Part shown: positions 7,144 through 16,412 of the stretch, in pieces
Numbering within the stretch: position 1 is the stretch's first letter
How the letters are laid out: the number at the start of each line of letters is the position of its first letter
Assembly (NCBI RefSeq): GCF_025148285.1
Contig: NZ_CP102268.1
Span: 1,848,001 to 1,912,000 of the forward strand
From: Marvinbryantia formatexigens DSM 14469
Lineage (GTDB): Bacteria; Bacillota; Clostridia; Lachnospirales; Lachnospiraceae
DNA length: 64,000 nt
Reading direction: 5' to 3'
Position numbers and translations under genes: made by a program
Notes under the pieces: model-generated
Databases searched by the model: none
The model's input: only the letters and a program-made list of their open reading frames with translations
Told to the model about the DNA's origin: nothing

Positions 7144-9681
7144 TTAAGCCTGTCCATAAACCTGACCCTTTACTACGTTGAACTTAGCGCCGTCATAGTT
7201 CACTGTTCCAGTGAAATCAGATGCCAGTCTGCCGTCGATTACGTAGAACCATGCGCCATCATACAGTACAAGGGTTGTCTTGTCAGTAACCTGACCGCGT
7301 ACAAGATAGTACCATTTCTCGCTTGCCGGATCCTGCCACAGTCCGCTGTATTCGTCAATAATACGTCCGGATGCTACCGCAAATTTTCTTCCGTCAAACT
7401 CAACCAGTCCGCCTACATTAACATCGATGATACCATTCTGTACATAGAATGCTTTGCCCTGGTAGGTTGTAAGACCAACATACTCGGTCTGAACCATACC
7501 ATATGCAAGGAAGTACCACTTATTGTTGATGAGCTTCGCGCCATTTACATCTGTTGCAACAGTGCCGTTCTCTACATAGAACAGGCTTCCGTTGTAATCT
7601 ACCAGACCCTTGAAGGTAGTATCAATTACGCCATCCTTGTAGTAATTGAACTTGCCGTCTTCCAGATGCAGACCGTTCAGCTTCAGTGTATCTTTTCTGT
7701 CAAGGTAAGATACAGCGTTGGTAAAGTAGTCTGCTGTAAACTGCTTGGAAATTATCTTCCTCTGGTTCTTTGCATCAATACCTTCAACTGTTACATCCAG
7801 TGTAATGCTGCCTGCCTTCAGTTCGGTTTCTTTCTTGATGCTTGCAACCTTAATCTGTACAATCTGGTCGCCTGTGATATCCTGTTTGTTATTGCCGCAT
7901 GTAGAGCAGTTGTTGTATACCTTAACAACCAGAGTACCGGAAGCCATCTTTACCAGGTCCTGCGGTTTGATATACTGCCCGTTCAAGTTCAATGTTTCTC
8001 CATTAACATCTACCAGAACCTCTCCAATAAGTTCTACGGTAGTTGTCTCATCAAGAACATCTTTTGTTCCTTTAGAGGTACCATTATCGTTAATGCCAAC
8101 TTCATTGGTATGTGCAAGTCTCTTAACTTCTTTCTTTACTCTGTTGCTCAGTTCTTTTCCGCAAAGATTGCACTTGTCAGCGCTGATAATATAACCCTTT
8201 TCTTCACAGGTTGATTCTTTCTGTTCTACAACAGCATTCCTTGTGATGGAATAATGGTTGAACATATCTGTCTTTGCAGTGTAAACAGTATCAGTCGGCT
8301 TCTTACAGGTTGTGCAGAGCAGAGTTACTGTAGTTGTACCATTCTCTGTGCAGGTAGCTGTTGTTTCAACAGATACATACTGGCTCTTATTATTTGCGCT
8401 AAGCCATGTCATCATATCCTCATAGCTGTCCAGAATACCGTCTGTGATATGAGTATCCATATACTTCTTAACGCTCTGGTCAATTTTATGCGGACCCTGC
8501 GGCTCTGCAATCATCACATCTGAATTCCTGTCCATATCGCAATTACGGCATGTCGTATTGATATAATACCGGATGTCCTCGTTGCAGGTATTGTTGATAA
8601 CAGTCGTTCCTTTTACCGTGCATTTGTCTTCATCTGCATCATTTACAAATACAACATTCTTTACTTCCGAATGATGCGGCGCACCAATCGTAACTGTTTC
8701 GATTCTCGGATTATTGATGTTCGTCTGATAGTAGTAATATACCTGGTAAGAACCAGCTTTCAGACAATCCTCAAAAACAATGAGATTCGGATCTGCTTTC
8801 AACATATCAGCCGTAACCTTATCAAAAGACAACACCTTGAAAGCTCTCGCAGTTGCAGCTTCATCAATGTTTACCGTGTTCATTACTTCTGTTCTGCTGA
8901 CCTGCTCAGCTTCCATCCGTACTCTTTCTGTCTTTGTCACATTCTTTTCGCACTTCGTGCATTTGCCTTCATACAATTCAATGTAGAAACCTTCCTGCGT
9001 CGGGTCGATTAATGCCGGTTTACCATTTACAAGCTTGGTATTTACAGCATCTACCGCTTGATTGCCAATCTTGTCGCCTGTAACGCAGTATTTAATAAAC
9101 GTCCACGAAGAAACCTTATGTCCCGCCGGTTCAACTTCGATTTCATCGCTTACATATTCTACCGTCTGGCAAGCTGCACATTTGCGAGCTTCTCTGTAAA
9201 TTCCGTTCTCATCACATGACGGTTCTCTGAGAAAATCCTTATAAGTCTCGCCCCACTGATGGTCTTTCAGAATAGTTCCCGGAACCTCAACTGTTGTAGC
9301 AGCAGATAATCCTTCTGCATATTCTACCGTATAGGTTCTCTTTTCCAAAGAAGCACAAGTTGCAGGAGTTACTTTCACTGACTGCTTAAGTGGTGACGTC
9401 GTAATTTCTTTTCCATTTTGATTCCATACAACCACAACGGTATCCTTATTAACGTCTGTAACTCTAAGTCCTACATACACCTTTTCCTCCACAGGCGGAT
9501 TTGCAGCTACAGTTCCTTCTGTTCCCGCATCTTCTGCCTGCGCTTCTGCTGTTGCTTCCGTAACAGTTTCTGTCGCTGCTTCTGTAACATTTTCTTCTGC
9601 AAATGTTACTGCTGACATTGAACTCATAGCCATCATGACAGACATTGCCATAGCTGTGAGCTTCACTTTGTTAAGCTTCAT
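7144..9681 (-). CDS. Secreted protein with wall-binding repeats, cassette copy 2
   Basis: Exported surface protein of 845 residues, paralogue of 2653-5175. The start MKLNKVKL at 9681 is set by GGAG 8 nt upstream. The signal peptide (residues 1-27) and acidic linker match copy 1. The middle region has the same series of CxxC pairs (CDEN…CAAC, CTKC, CRNC, CTTC, CNLCG, CSTCG) but more substitutions, while the last 180 residues (eight aromatic repeats) differ from copy 1 at only a few positions. This gradient points to gene conversion or selection on the wall-binding end. Its promoter and leader are at 9682-9908. The acyltransferase and XRE genes of the same unit follow. Confidence 0.85.
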   Translation of the reverse strand: MKLNKVKLTAMAMSVMMAMSSMSAVTFAEENVTEAATETVTEATAEAQAEDAGTEGTVAANPPVEEKVYVGLRVTDVNKDTVVVVWNQNGKEITTSPLKQSVKVTPATCASLEKRTYTVEYAEGLSAATTVEVPGTILKDHQWGETYKDFLREPSCDENGIYREARKCAACQTVEYVSDEIEVEPAGHKVSSWTFIKYCVTGDKIGNQAVDAVNTKLVNGKPALIDPTQEGFYIELYEGKCTKCEKNVTKTERVRMEAEQVSRTEVMNTVNIDEAATARAFKVLSFDKVTADMLKADPNLIVFEDCLKAGSYQVYYYYQTNINNPRIETVTIGAPHHSEVKNVVFVNDADEDKCTVKGTTVINNTCNEDIRYYINTTCRNCDMDRNSDVMIAEPQGPHKIDQSVKKYMDTHITDGILDSYEDMMTWLSANNKSQYVSVETTATCTENGTTTVTLLCTTCKKPTDTVYTAKTDMFNHYSITRNAVVEQKESTCEEKGYIISADKCNLCGKELSNRVKKEVKRLAHTNEVGINDNGTSKGTKDVLDETTTVELIGEVLVDVNGETLNLNGQYIKPQDLVKMASGTLVVKVYNNCSTCGNNKQDITGDQIVQIKVASIKKETELKAGSITLDVTVEGIDAKNQRKIISKQFTADYFTNAVSYLDRKDTLKLNGLHLEDGKFNYYKDGVIDTTFKGLVDYNGSLFYVENGTVATDVNGAKLINNKWYFLAYGMVQTEYVGLTTYQGKAFYVQNGIIDVNVGGLVEFDGRKFAVASGRIIDEYSGLWQDPASEKWYYLVRGQVTDKTTLVLYDGAWFYVIDGRLASDFTGTVNYDGAKFNVVKGQVYGQA

Positions 9682-9908
9682 AACCATTTCTCCTTTTCTT
9701 TCTTTTTGCAGCAGACCCCTTATTATGTTGTTGTTCAGGTCCTGCCATGTTGAATCCGTACTCACTTCATTCTGCATCCCAAACCAGCTTTCCAGGATTC
9801 AGAAGAAGCACAGAAAGCAAAATCCTATTCTGGAAAATAAGCCTTTGCTTCCATTCAACACTTCTTGTCTACAATTTGAAGTATAGTTGAAATTACTCTA
9901 TTTGTCAA
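9682..9908 (-). promoter_or_regulatory. Promoter and long conserved leader of wall-binding protein 2
   Basis: TTGACA (9908-9903) and TATACT (9885-9880) on the minus strand are 17 bp apart, followed by a 195-nt leader closely matching that of copy 1. Confidence 0.8.
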
Positions 9909-9994
9909 TAACATATTTTTGAAATTTCTCTTTTTCTTTTTGAGAATATTATTAAAGAATTAAGAATTGCATTTATGCGCTATATTAAAGAAAA

Positions 9995-10070
9995 AAGAAA
10001 CTGGCTGGCACCTCTGCCAGTCAATAATTTAAGAACTTTTTCCGATAGAGATTTATCATTTTCTCTCTGC
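9995..10070 (-). pseudogene. Decayed 3' end of an XRE regulator gene
   Basis: The stretch matches the terminator and 3' end of the XRE gene at 10607-10800 (palindrome ACTGGCTGGCA…TGCCAGTC, then AATTTAAGAAC), with an internal deletion of roughly 115 bp. It then resumes at a segment matching CGATAGAGATTTATCA…TTTCTC. No ORF remains. It marks the place where the unit-2 side once had, or received, another XRE copy. Confidence 0.65.
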
Positions 10071-10231
10071 CGTATGAGGTTAAGAAGAAGCTAAGAAACG
10101 ATAGAGAAGAAAATATATTGACACGGATAAGCCAACTGGATTGTGACCCGGATTTCCATAGCCTCGTTTATGAATTTTCCAGGAACTTTATCCTGGTCGC
10201 TTGCAATACATAAAATACGATAGTAGAATAA

Positions 10232-10573
10232 AATCAGAAAGTTTATAATGAACAGATAAAACTCCACGGAAGAACGCGGCAGGCTGTATTGGAGACAATC
10301 CGCATTTGTAAAGACAGGAATGTATTGGTAGAATATCTTCGTGGCCGAGAAAAGGAGGTTATAAATATTATGATGACATTATTTGAACAGGAATATGCCG
10401 TTGAACGGTATGGAGATGAGAGGGAAGCAACCGGCGAGATGAAAAAGGCCAGGGAGACTGCCTTTGAGCTTGCTGACATGGGTCTTCCAGTAGAAAAAAT
10501 TGCAAAGGCGGTGAAAGTCAATCTGGAAACGGTGAAGGGCTGGCTTTCTGGAACGCCGTCTGCCGCGAGATAA
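10232..10573 (+). pseudogene. C-terminal remnant of an Rpn-type PD-(D/E)XK nuclease/transposase gene
   Basis: An open frame from 10232 encodes NEQIKLHGRTRQAVLETIRI…EYLRGREKEVINIMMTLFEQE…PVEKIAKAVKVNLETVKGWL. This is the typical tail of the recombination-promoting nuclease/putative transposase family (Rpn, COG5464-like): 'REVINIMMTLFxQE' followed by a Lys/Glu-rich helix and a small HTH-like end. An in-frame stop precedes it and no catalytic N-terminus is found, so it is a fragment. A TTG at 10289 could start a 94-residue peptide, but no ribosome site supports it. It is bracketed by direct copies of the XRE 3' end (9995 and 10607). Confidence 0.7.
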
Positions 10574-10606
10574 AAATAAACAGCAGAAATTTTGCTCCCT
10601 TTCCTT

Positions 10607-10637
10607 AAAAGAAACTGGCTGGCACCTCTGCCAGTCA
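10607..10637 (-). terminator. Terminator of XRE regulator 2
   Basis: Minus-strand stem ACTGGCA…TGCCAGcCAGT (10614-10635), then TTTCTTTT. It overlaps the XRE stop codon as in copy 1. Confidence 0.75.
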
Positions 10638-11003
10638 GTAATTTAAGAACAAATCTCCATATTTCCTTATGTTTTCATCAAGTGAATTCATACAGATCTG
10701 GATAATGCGGAACTTGTCGTGAACGGTTGCATTATTGTAAGCTCTGAGCAAAAGCTTCTCTTCTTCTGATAGAGATTTATCAGTTTCTCCTCTGCCATTT
10801 TTTTCATCAGAAAGACACAGCAGATAATCGGTGGATACGTTAAAATAAGATGCCACCTTTATGATATTTTCCAGGCTTGGTTTCCCTTTCCCTTTTTTCC
10901 ACTGGGAAAGACTCGAATTTGCAAGTCCCGCGCCAACCTCCACATCCTTGCTGGTAAGATTGCGTTCTTCCTTTAATTGAAAAATACGGTCAACTACGTT
11001 CAC
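10635..11003 (-). CDS. XRE-family transcriptional regulator, cassette copy 3
   Basis: Paralogue of the gene at 5519-5884 (122 residues; same HTH, VVDRIFQLKEERNLTSKDVE…SLSQWKKGKGKPSLENIIKV). The aligned start codon is GTG (11003), at the position of the ATG in the other copy and 8 nt after GGGAGGG. An ATG two codons upstream abuts the ribosome site and is unlikely to be used. The gene follows the acyltransferase at 11019 by 15 bp and ends in a terminator. Weaker initiation at GTG could lower its level relative to the other copy. Its targets are unknown but likely the cassette promoters. Confidence 0.88.
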   Translation of the reverse strand: MNVVDRIFQLKEERNLTSKDVEVGAGLANSSLSQWKKGKGKPSLENIIKVASYFNVSTDYLLCLSDEKNGRGETDKSLSEEEKLLLRAYNNATVHDKFRIIQICMNSLDENIRKYGDLFLNY

Positions 11004-11018
11004 AAACATCCCTCCCTA

Positions 11019-12089
11019 CTATTTCGGCTCCGTATTTTCCCTTTTCACCTTTTTAATAAGGAAGTGGCTGACTCGCTGCATCGGTTTCTCCACCAGATAA
11101 CAGGATACCACAGCCGCTGCCAGTGTGAACAGGGCACTGAGCAAAAACGTTTTCGTATAGCCAAGGCTTATTCCATGCCGCAGCTGCAGAGAAACTACGA
11201 GCTGCTGGAAGAAAAAGCCATACAAATAGATTCCATAGGATGGTTCCACTTTCTTCCCTACGTTTTTAAATACCGGTTTCGGAGCAAAAACAAAGGAAAA
11301 AATAAAATACGGAAAAATCAGATACAACAGTATATATTGCAGGGTTCCAGAAGCGGACTGGAATGCCAGAAGCACACACATTGCCACGCAGGCAAGCTGT
11401 ATATTCAGGTACTTTCGTACCTCTTCATAGGTAAAGAGGATTCCAATCACATAACAAACAGTTACCTGGTATGCCTGGAACAGGTTCACGCCGTAAACCA
11501 CCACTTGATTCTGCACGCCCACAGTCATAAAAACCACATTTATCCCGCACACCAGTATGGTAAATACCGCCATGATACGGAAAGAAATTTTCGACCCATG
11601 CTTTACGCGCAGTATCGTCAGCAAAATCGGCGTTATCACATAAAGAGCCGCTTCTACCGGCATCGTCCAGAGCGAGCCGTTGACAGTATTCGGAATCGGC
11701 ACATCCGTAAAAACACCAGGGAGGGCAAACACTGGAAAGAACCGCAGGTTCCGCAGATAAACCGTATACCAGCTTTCAAAATATCCTTTCACACCCAGAT
11801 CAGACAGCAGCGGTCCCGCCACAAACACGACCAGCAGCACCATCACGGCGAGCGGCGGCCACAGGCGGAAAAAACGGCGGATGGCAAATCGCAGCGGATG
11901 CGGATCCGACAGCCAGCTCATTGTGATGAGATAGCCGCTTATCAGAAACAAAGTAAAGACTCCCAGCTCGTGCAGGCTGAATCCCCCAAAGCGCGGCGCC
12001 GTACCGCCAAGAATCAGTCCCAAGTGTCCGGCAAACACAAACCAGGCGGCAATAATGCGGATAATTCCAAAGTTGTTTTCTCTATTCAT
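11019..12089 (-). CDS. Acyltransferase-3 family membrane protein, cassette copy 3
   Basis: Polytopic membrane O-acyltransferase of 356 residues, paralogue of the genes at 1421 and 5900. It starts MNRENNFGIIRIIAAWFVFAGHLG, keeping the family His and the LFLISGYLI and RRFFRLWPP segments. Divergence is again concentrated in the C-terminal third (SLQLRHGISLG, LVEKPMQRVSHF). It is preceded by the wall-binding gene at 12206-14647 with a terminator between, and followed by the XRE gene. The role in surface-glycan acylation is inferred from the family only. Confidence 0.88.
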   Translation of the reverse strand: MNRENNFGIIRIIAAWFVFAGHLGLILGGTAPRFGGFSLHELGVFTLFLISGYLITMSWLSDPHPLRFAIRRFFRLWPPLAVMVLLVVFVAGPLLSDLGVKGYFESWYTVYLRNLRFFPVFALPGVFTDVPIPNTVNGSLWTMPVEAALYVITPILLTILRVKHGSKISFRIMAVFTILVCGINVVFMTVGVQNQVVVYGVNLFQAYQVTVCYVIGILFTYEEVRKYLNIQLACVAMCVLLAFQSASGTLQYILLYLIFPYFIFSFVFAPKPVFKNVGKKVEPSYGIYLYGFFFQQLVVSLQLRHGISLGYTKTFLLSALFTLAAAVVSCYLVEKPMQRVSHFLIKKVKRENTEPK

Positions 12090-12120
12090 GTATACAGTAT
12101 CCTCTCTATCCGCTTCTTAT

Positions 12121-12160
12121 AAAACAGGGGCCGCTGTCAGAGAATCTGATAGCAGCCCCC
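12121..12160 (-). terminator. Terminator after wall-binding protein 3
   Basis: Minus-strand stem GGGGCTGCTATCAGA…TCTGACAGCGGCCCC, then TGTTTTAT. It corresponds in position, not in sequence, to the hairpins after copies 1 and 2. Confidence 0.75.
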
Positions 12161-12205
12161 ATCCTTACTCAGTTATCTTTTCCAAAATCAAGTGAATTTA
12201 ATCAC

Positions 12206-14647
12206 TTATGCTACCGGACCATAGAGCTGACCATTTACTACGTTGAATGTAGCGCCGTCATACTGAACAGTTCCCTTGTAGTCTTTTGCAAGCTTACCAT
12301 CTCTTACATAGAAAGCTTCGCCATCATAGATTGCAACACCGGTATGCTGATTCTGAACCTGTCCAAGTGCCAGGAAGTACCATGTGCCGTCGCTGTTCTG
12401 CCACAGACCGTTTACATCATTGCGAAGACGACCATTTGTGAACAGGAATGTTCCTCCGTTGTACGGAACCAGACCGCTTACATTTGTATCCAGAACACCA
12501 TTTGTCAGATAGAACCAAGCGCCATCATACAGAGCCAGTCCGTTGAATCCACGCTGAACCTGACCATTAGCCAGATAGTACCATGTACCATTGTACTCAT
12601 TCAGACCGTTAGCTTTGCTGCAAACAACACCATTTGCTACAAAGAACTCACCGCCGTTGTACTCAGCGATTCCTGCGTAATCTGCCTGGAACTCGCTATC
12701 CTTGTAGTAACGAACTACGCCATCAGCATCAAGCTGCAGACCATTAATCGGTTTCTCTTCCGGATTTCTGTCAAAGTAAGCACCCAGATCGCTGTAGTAC
12801 GGAACAGTAACTGTGTCTGTTACAACTTTATTACCATTTGCAGTTTTATAAGAAGCATTTAAAGTAATCGAACCTGCTGTCTCTTTCGTTTCTTTCTGAA
12901 GAGCTGCGATAGTTATTTCCGGAGTTCCTACAACCGTAGCCTCACCGCATCTCTCGCACGCCGTAACTGCATCCACCTGTACACCATAGCTTGTAAGAAC
13001 GTTCATTGCACCGCCACCTACAAAACCATTAGCACCGACTTTGCTTCCAACTCTCCAGGTTGTACCATCACCAACTACTACGCTGCCTTCAAATCTAATC
13101 TGAGCATTCTTATCGCCATCTTTTTCTGTTGTATGGCCAAGTTTAGCAAGCGTTACCTTTCTGGTTGCCATTACCGCATCACAATATTTGCAATGAGTAA
13201 CAGAATCATAAGAACCATTTGTTGTGCATGTAGCTTCAACTCTGTTCTCCTGTCTTGCTTTTGCTTCAGCGCTGTGATCAAATTTGCCAATGTTTACAGT
13301 AACTGTTCCATCTGCAATTTCTTCACCGCATTCTTCACAGATATATGTAATTGTAACAGTTCCACCTTCGTTGCATACAACAGAAGCATTGTACTTCATG
13401 CCGCTTCCCGTTGCATTCGCTGCTTCCAGGAAAGCATCGTATGCTTTCTGAGTCGCATAACCAGCATTTCTCTTTGCATTATCCTGAAGAGCTTTTACTG
13501 CCGCTTCTGCGGATGCTTTAATCTTATGTGTACCAGCCGGCTCAGCCGTCCGTTCTTCTTCCAGAATTATATTATTTTTGTATGAGCAGGTATCGCTTAA
13601 GCACTTAACAGTCCACACATATGTTGCTGACTTATAGCAGGATTTGCTGACAACATCTGTTATATTTCCCTTTGTATCATATATAACCTGAATAAGTTCT
13701 TTATCTGCAGCTGTTTTCCCCACTACTGTCGGTGTTCCTTCTGAATGACGCGCCGTAATAGTATAAGTTGCTGTACCAAGGCTATTCCCTTTTGCATCAA
13801 AATCTTCTACTGTATATGTAGCATCTTTAGAGCAATTAGTAAGTATAATCTTATCTTCATCTACATAGCGTCCGTCTGTTCCAACTTCGATTTCCTCACC
13901 TGCCGCCAGACCAGATTTAATATTTGTTACTTTAACGACCTTGGTTGTAGCACGTTCACCTGTGCTAGCGTAAAGCTTCTCTGTCTTTCTATCGGTCTCA
14001 AACCAACCGTCGCACATCGTGCACTGCTTCTCTGTCACCACATAGTATGTACCATTTTTAGCAGTATTTTTGAGGACAGCTTCTCCATTGACTATCTCAA
14101 CATTGTTACCTGCCACCAGATTTGTCCGGGTAGCTTTCGTCAAATTATGACTTGCCGGTACAGATTCATAGCTGTTTTCATCCACCTCTTTTTCTCCACA
14201 CCTGGAGCATCTTCTTACCAGCGCTGACTGTCCAGCCTTTCCCAGTGAGCAATCACCATGATCAATGGTCTCTCTTGCCCACTCGCTCCATGCATGCCCA
14301 AGCGGTGCGCTTGTCTCATAATTCTGATGATAGGTTGTGCCGTCTATCGCAATAGACCACCGTGTAGCCGCTCCAGTAGTACATGTTGCGGCAACCTGTT
14401 CACTTGTAGCCTTCTGCGGCCATGTTTCTGTTGTCTGATCACTATAAGTTACCGTAACCGTTCCATCTTCGCTGATGTCAGCACCAGTAACATATACAGC
14501 AGCTGCCAAAGTTTCCGCCGTTTCCTGCGCTTCTTCTGTCACAACGTCAGTCGCTGCTTCCTCAGCGAAAGCTGAGAGGGACATCGTACTCGCAGCCATT
14601 ACAACAGACATTGCCAAGGCCGCGAGTTTTTTCTTGTTAGTTCTCAT
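12206..14647 (-). CDS. Secreted protein with wall-binding repeats, cassette copy 3
   Basis: Exported surface protein of 813 residues and the most diverged of the three. The start MRTNKKKLAALAMSV (14647) follows AAAGGAGA. The signal peptide ends near LSAFA. The middle region carries CxxC pairs within 'ATCTxxG' modules (CSRCG, CTMC, CEECG, CKYC, CERCG), and the end has eight 21-24-residue aromatic repeats (GLNEYNGTWYYLANG, GLALYDGAWFYLTNG). Little of the middle region aligns directly with copies 1 and 2, yet promoter, leader, signal region and gene order are the same. It may be the older copy from which the 1/2 pair derived, or a functionally different adhesin. Confidence 0.85.
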   Translation of the reverse strand: MRTNKKKLAALAMSVVMAASTMSLSAFAEEAATDVVTEEAQETAETLAAAVYVTGADISEDGTVTVTYSDQTTETWPQKATSEQVAATCTTGAATRWSIAIDGTTYHQNYETSAPLGHAWSEWARETIDHGDCSLGKAGQSALVRRCSRCGEKEVDENSYESVPASHNLTKATRTNLVAGNNVEIVNGEAVLKNTAKNGTYYVVTEKQCTMCDGWFETDRKTEKLYASTGERATTKVVKVTNIKSGLAAGEEIEVGTDGRYVDEDKIILTNCSKDATYTVEDFDAKGNSLGTATYTITARHSEGTPTVVGKTAADKELIQVIYDTKGNITDVVSKSCYKSATYVWTVKCLSDTCSYKNNIILEEERTAEPAGTHKIKASAEAAVKALQDNAKRNAGYATQKAYDAFLEAANATGSGMKYNASVVCNEGGTVTITYICEECGEEIADGTVTVNIGKFDHSAEAKARQENRVEATCTTNGSYDSVTHCKYCDAVMATRKVTLAKLGHTTEKDGDKNAQIRFEGSVVVGDGTTWRVGSKVGANGFVGGGAMNVLTSYGVQVDAVTACERCGEATVVGTPEITIAALQKETKETAGSITLNASYKTANGNKVVTDTVTVPYYSDLGAYFDRNPEEKPINGLQLDADGVVRYYKDSEFQADYAGIAEYNGGEFFVANGVVCSKANGLNEYNGTWYYLANGQVQRGFNGLALYDGAWFYLTNGVLDTNVSGLVPYNGGTFLFTNGRLRNDVNGLWQNSDGTWYFLALGQVQNQHTGVAIYDGEAFYVRDGKLAKDYKGTVQYDGATFNVVNGQLYGPVA

Positions 14648-14878
14648 AACCAAGTCTCCTTTTCTTTCTTTTTTGTTGCAGACCCTTATTAATTTGTTTT
14701 TAAAGTTCTGCCATGCCGGGCTTACTTTTGCCTTGTCCCATGCAGGAAGTTGTCCCATCCCCTCAAAGACGCAAATAGCGCAGAGTATTAACTTTACTTT
14801 TAGAAAAAAGCCTCTCTGCCTCTGCCCAACAGTTTTGATTTACACTAACAGTATAATTTGCAAAGTATTTTTTGTCAA
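14648..14878 (-). promoter_or_regulatory. Promoter and leader of wall-binding protein 3
   Basis: TTGACA (14878-14873), a 17-bp spacer and TATACT (14855-14850) on the minus strand. The last 60 nt of the leader (GGCATGGCAG…AATAAGGG…AAAGGAGA) align with copies 1 and 2 although the rest has diverged. Confidence 0.8.
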
Positions 14879-15333
14879 TACTTATTTTTCTGGAAATTTT
14901 GGTTATTTTTGGATGCAATCCGCTTTTTTGCATGGCATCTTTTATTCAAACTTCATATTCATATTCCATCTTTTATATATCACTTTCACATCGTATTTTC
15001 TTTCTTATGCGTTCACATATTGTAAATACTACAAATGTAAAAAATAATTTTGACCGACGGTAAGCAATTTTTACAAATTTCTCTTGATACGAAAAAAGGG
15101 AAGCTGCCGCCATTTCTGACTGCAACTCCCTTACTTCTCTTTAATATTAAGCAGAATTTGTTCAGAATTTTTCAGTTGTCCCTTCGGATAGACAAGAAAC
15201 GAATACTGCTTAATGATTTTCCCCTATTATTCGAAGTTTAACGTCGACTACATCAAGAAACGTTTTTCTGATTCCTAATCTCATACTTCTTTCTTCACCC
15301 ACTCAGACGAAAAACTAAATTTTGTATCATACA
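14879..15333. other. AT-rich intergenic region without a recognised gene
   Basis: About 455 bp of AT-rich sequence upstream of cassette copy 3. It contains only a hairpin-forming 34-bp sequence at 15099-15132 that recurs at 17860-17893. No ORF here has a ribosome site. Confidence 0.5.
15099..15132. repeat. 34-bp hairpin repeat, copy 1
   Basis: Near-identical to 17860-17893 (GGAAGCTGCCGCC…GCAACTCCCTT). It can fold as a terminator-like stem (AAGGGAGTTGC…GCAGCTTCCCTT), with a T-run on the minus strand. The two copies bracket the unknown gene and the DUF4143 ATPase gene. Confidence 0.6.
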
Positions 15334-15397
15334 AAAAGCTCTGTCACCCAACTGCTGCAACGTCTTTTACAACCGATCACATATGACAGAGCCTTTT
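15334..15397 (-). terminator. Terminator of the 190-residue protein gene
   Basis: Minus-strand arms GGCTCTGTCA and TGACAGAGC around a long loop, followed by TTTTTG. Confidence 0.6.
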
Positions 15398-15448
15398 ATT
15401 TGGTTACTTATCTATTCACGCATTCTTGTTCTACAATCACAGCACCGC

Positions 15449-16021
15449 CTATCCCAAATAGTTTAAGATTGTTTTATTAATACCCATCGGCAAATCATGG
15501 CGTAAATAACCTGCTACCAGTTTTTTCACTCCAGATACTGGTGTACTAAATAATGCTTTTATTGAATCTAATTTTTCATTTGATGGAGAATAATAATAAA
15601 CTTCGACCTTGTCGCCCACTTGAACAATTTCCACTCTAATATCCAGTTTTAGACCCACAATACTTCGTACCGCTTTCGCCTCACATGTAATTATACGTTT
15701 AGCATCACCGCCGCCCCTCTCTACATTAACCAACGACAACCCAGAAAAATAATTGCAAACCGCTTCTTGCATTCCTTTCGTATATTCAAAATACGGGTTG
15801 ACCACATACTCCCTGTATAAAACCGTATTGCTGCCATTACCTACTTGCGACCATCCATCCTCAGCTGCATCATTAAAATAGTTCTCTCCTTCTTTTGCCA
15901 AAGTTTTTATTGATTCTTCTGAAGATTTCATAAGAGCACCTGGATGTACTCCAACATCTCTCGCCAGTTCGGCGGCCTTTTCAGCTGCCTGAATAATAAC
16001 TCCAATCAATAAAGGCGACAT
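15449..16021 (-). CDS. Hypothetical protein
   Basis: I do not recognise this 190-residue protein. The start MSPLLIGVIIQAAEKAAELA at 16021 is preferred because GGAGGTGG precedes it at normal distance; an ATG 11 codons upstream lacks a site. It has an N-terminal hydrophobic/amphipathic helix, a central mixed region (GGGDAKRIITCEAKAV…VGLKLDIRVEIVQVGDKVEVYYYSP) that looks like a beta-rich domain, and no signal peptide with a clear cleavage site. It stands alone with its own terminator, next to a decayed coding fragment. It could be a small accessory gene brought in with the neighbouring ATPases. Confidence 0.65.
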   Translation of the reverse strand: MSPLLIGVIIQAAEKAAELARDVGVHPGALMKSSEESIKTLAKEGENYFNDAAEDGWSQVGNGSNTVLYREYVVNPYFEYTKGMQEAVCNYFSGLSLVNVERGGGDAKRIITCEAKAVRSIVGLKLDIRVEIVQVGDKVEVYYYSPSNEKLDSIKALFSTPVSGVKKLVAGYLRHDLPMGINKTILNYLG

Positions 16022-16157
16022 AATATTCCACCTCCGCAAGCCAATGAATTTCAAATATTATATAACATTTTTAAATTATTCATAATTATAATGCTTATTT
16101 AGTTAAAAGTCAATTATTTTTTAAATTTATCATTAATTTTCAAAAAATTATTAATAA

Positions 16158-16310
16158 ATCGCCTATCAAGAACGTGTCCTGTCCCAGCTGCGTAAATATT
16201 ATCCGGATGCCGCTTCTTCCCTTCTTTCTTCCACAATGGAAGAACTCGTATATAAAGAGGGGCAGTTATTCTTATCTGATTCAGAAAGAACCGCATTAAT
16301 AATGATTTAA
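16158..16310 (+). pseudogene. Possible C-terminal coding remnant
   Basis: The plus frame from 16158 to the stop at 16310 reads IAYQERVLSQLRKYYPDAAS…MEELVYKEGQLFLSDSERT. It has protein-like composition and no start or ribosome site. The family is not recognised. It is probably the tail of a gene lost when neighbouring sequence was rearranged. Confidence 0.35.
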
Positions 16311-16412
16311 TCTGTAAATATCGTGGTTATGATGGAATCTGCCATATTCAAGAATCCAACATTGAAACCAGCATCATTGTAACGTCTGCATATCAAAACC
16401 ATTAAAATATTT

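Noticed and set aside
10977-12122. 381-codon plus-strand frame opposite acyltransferase 3
   Set aside because: His/Arg/Gln-rich antisense shadow. The same shadows occur opposite copies 1 and 2 because the gene is repeated.
16114-16296. 60-codon minus-strand ORF
   Set aside because: Antisense to the protein-like plus-strand fragment at 16158-16310, low complexity, no ribosome site.
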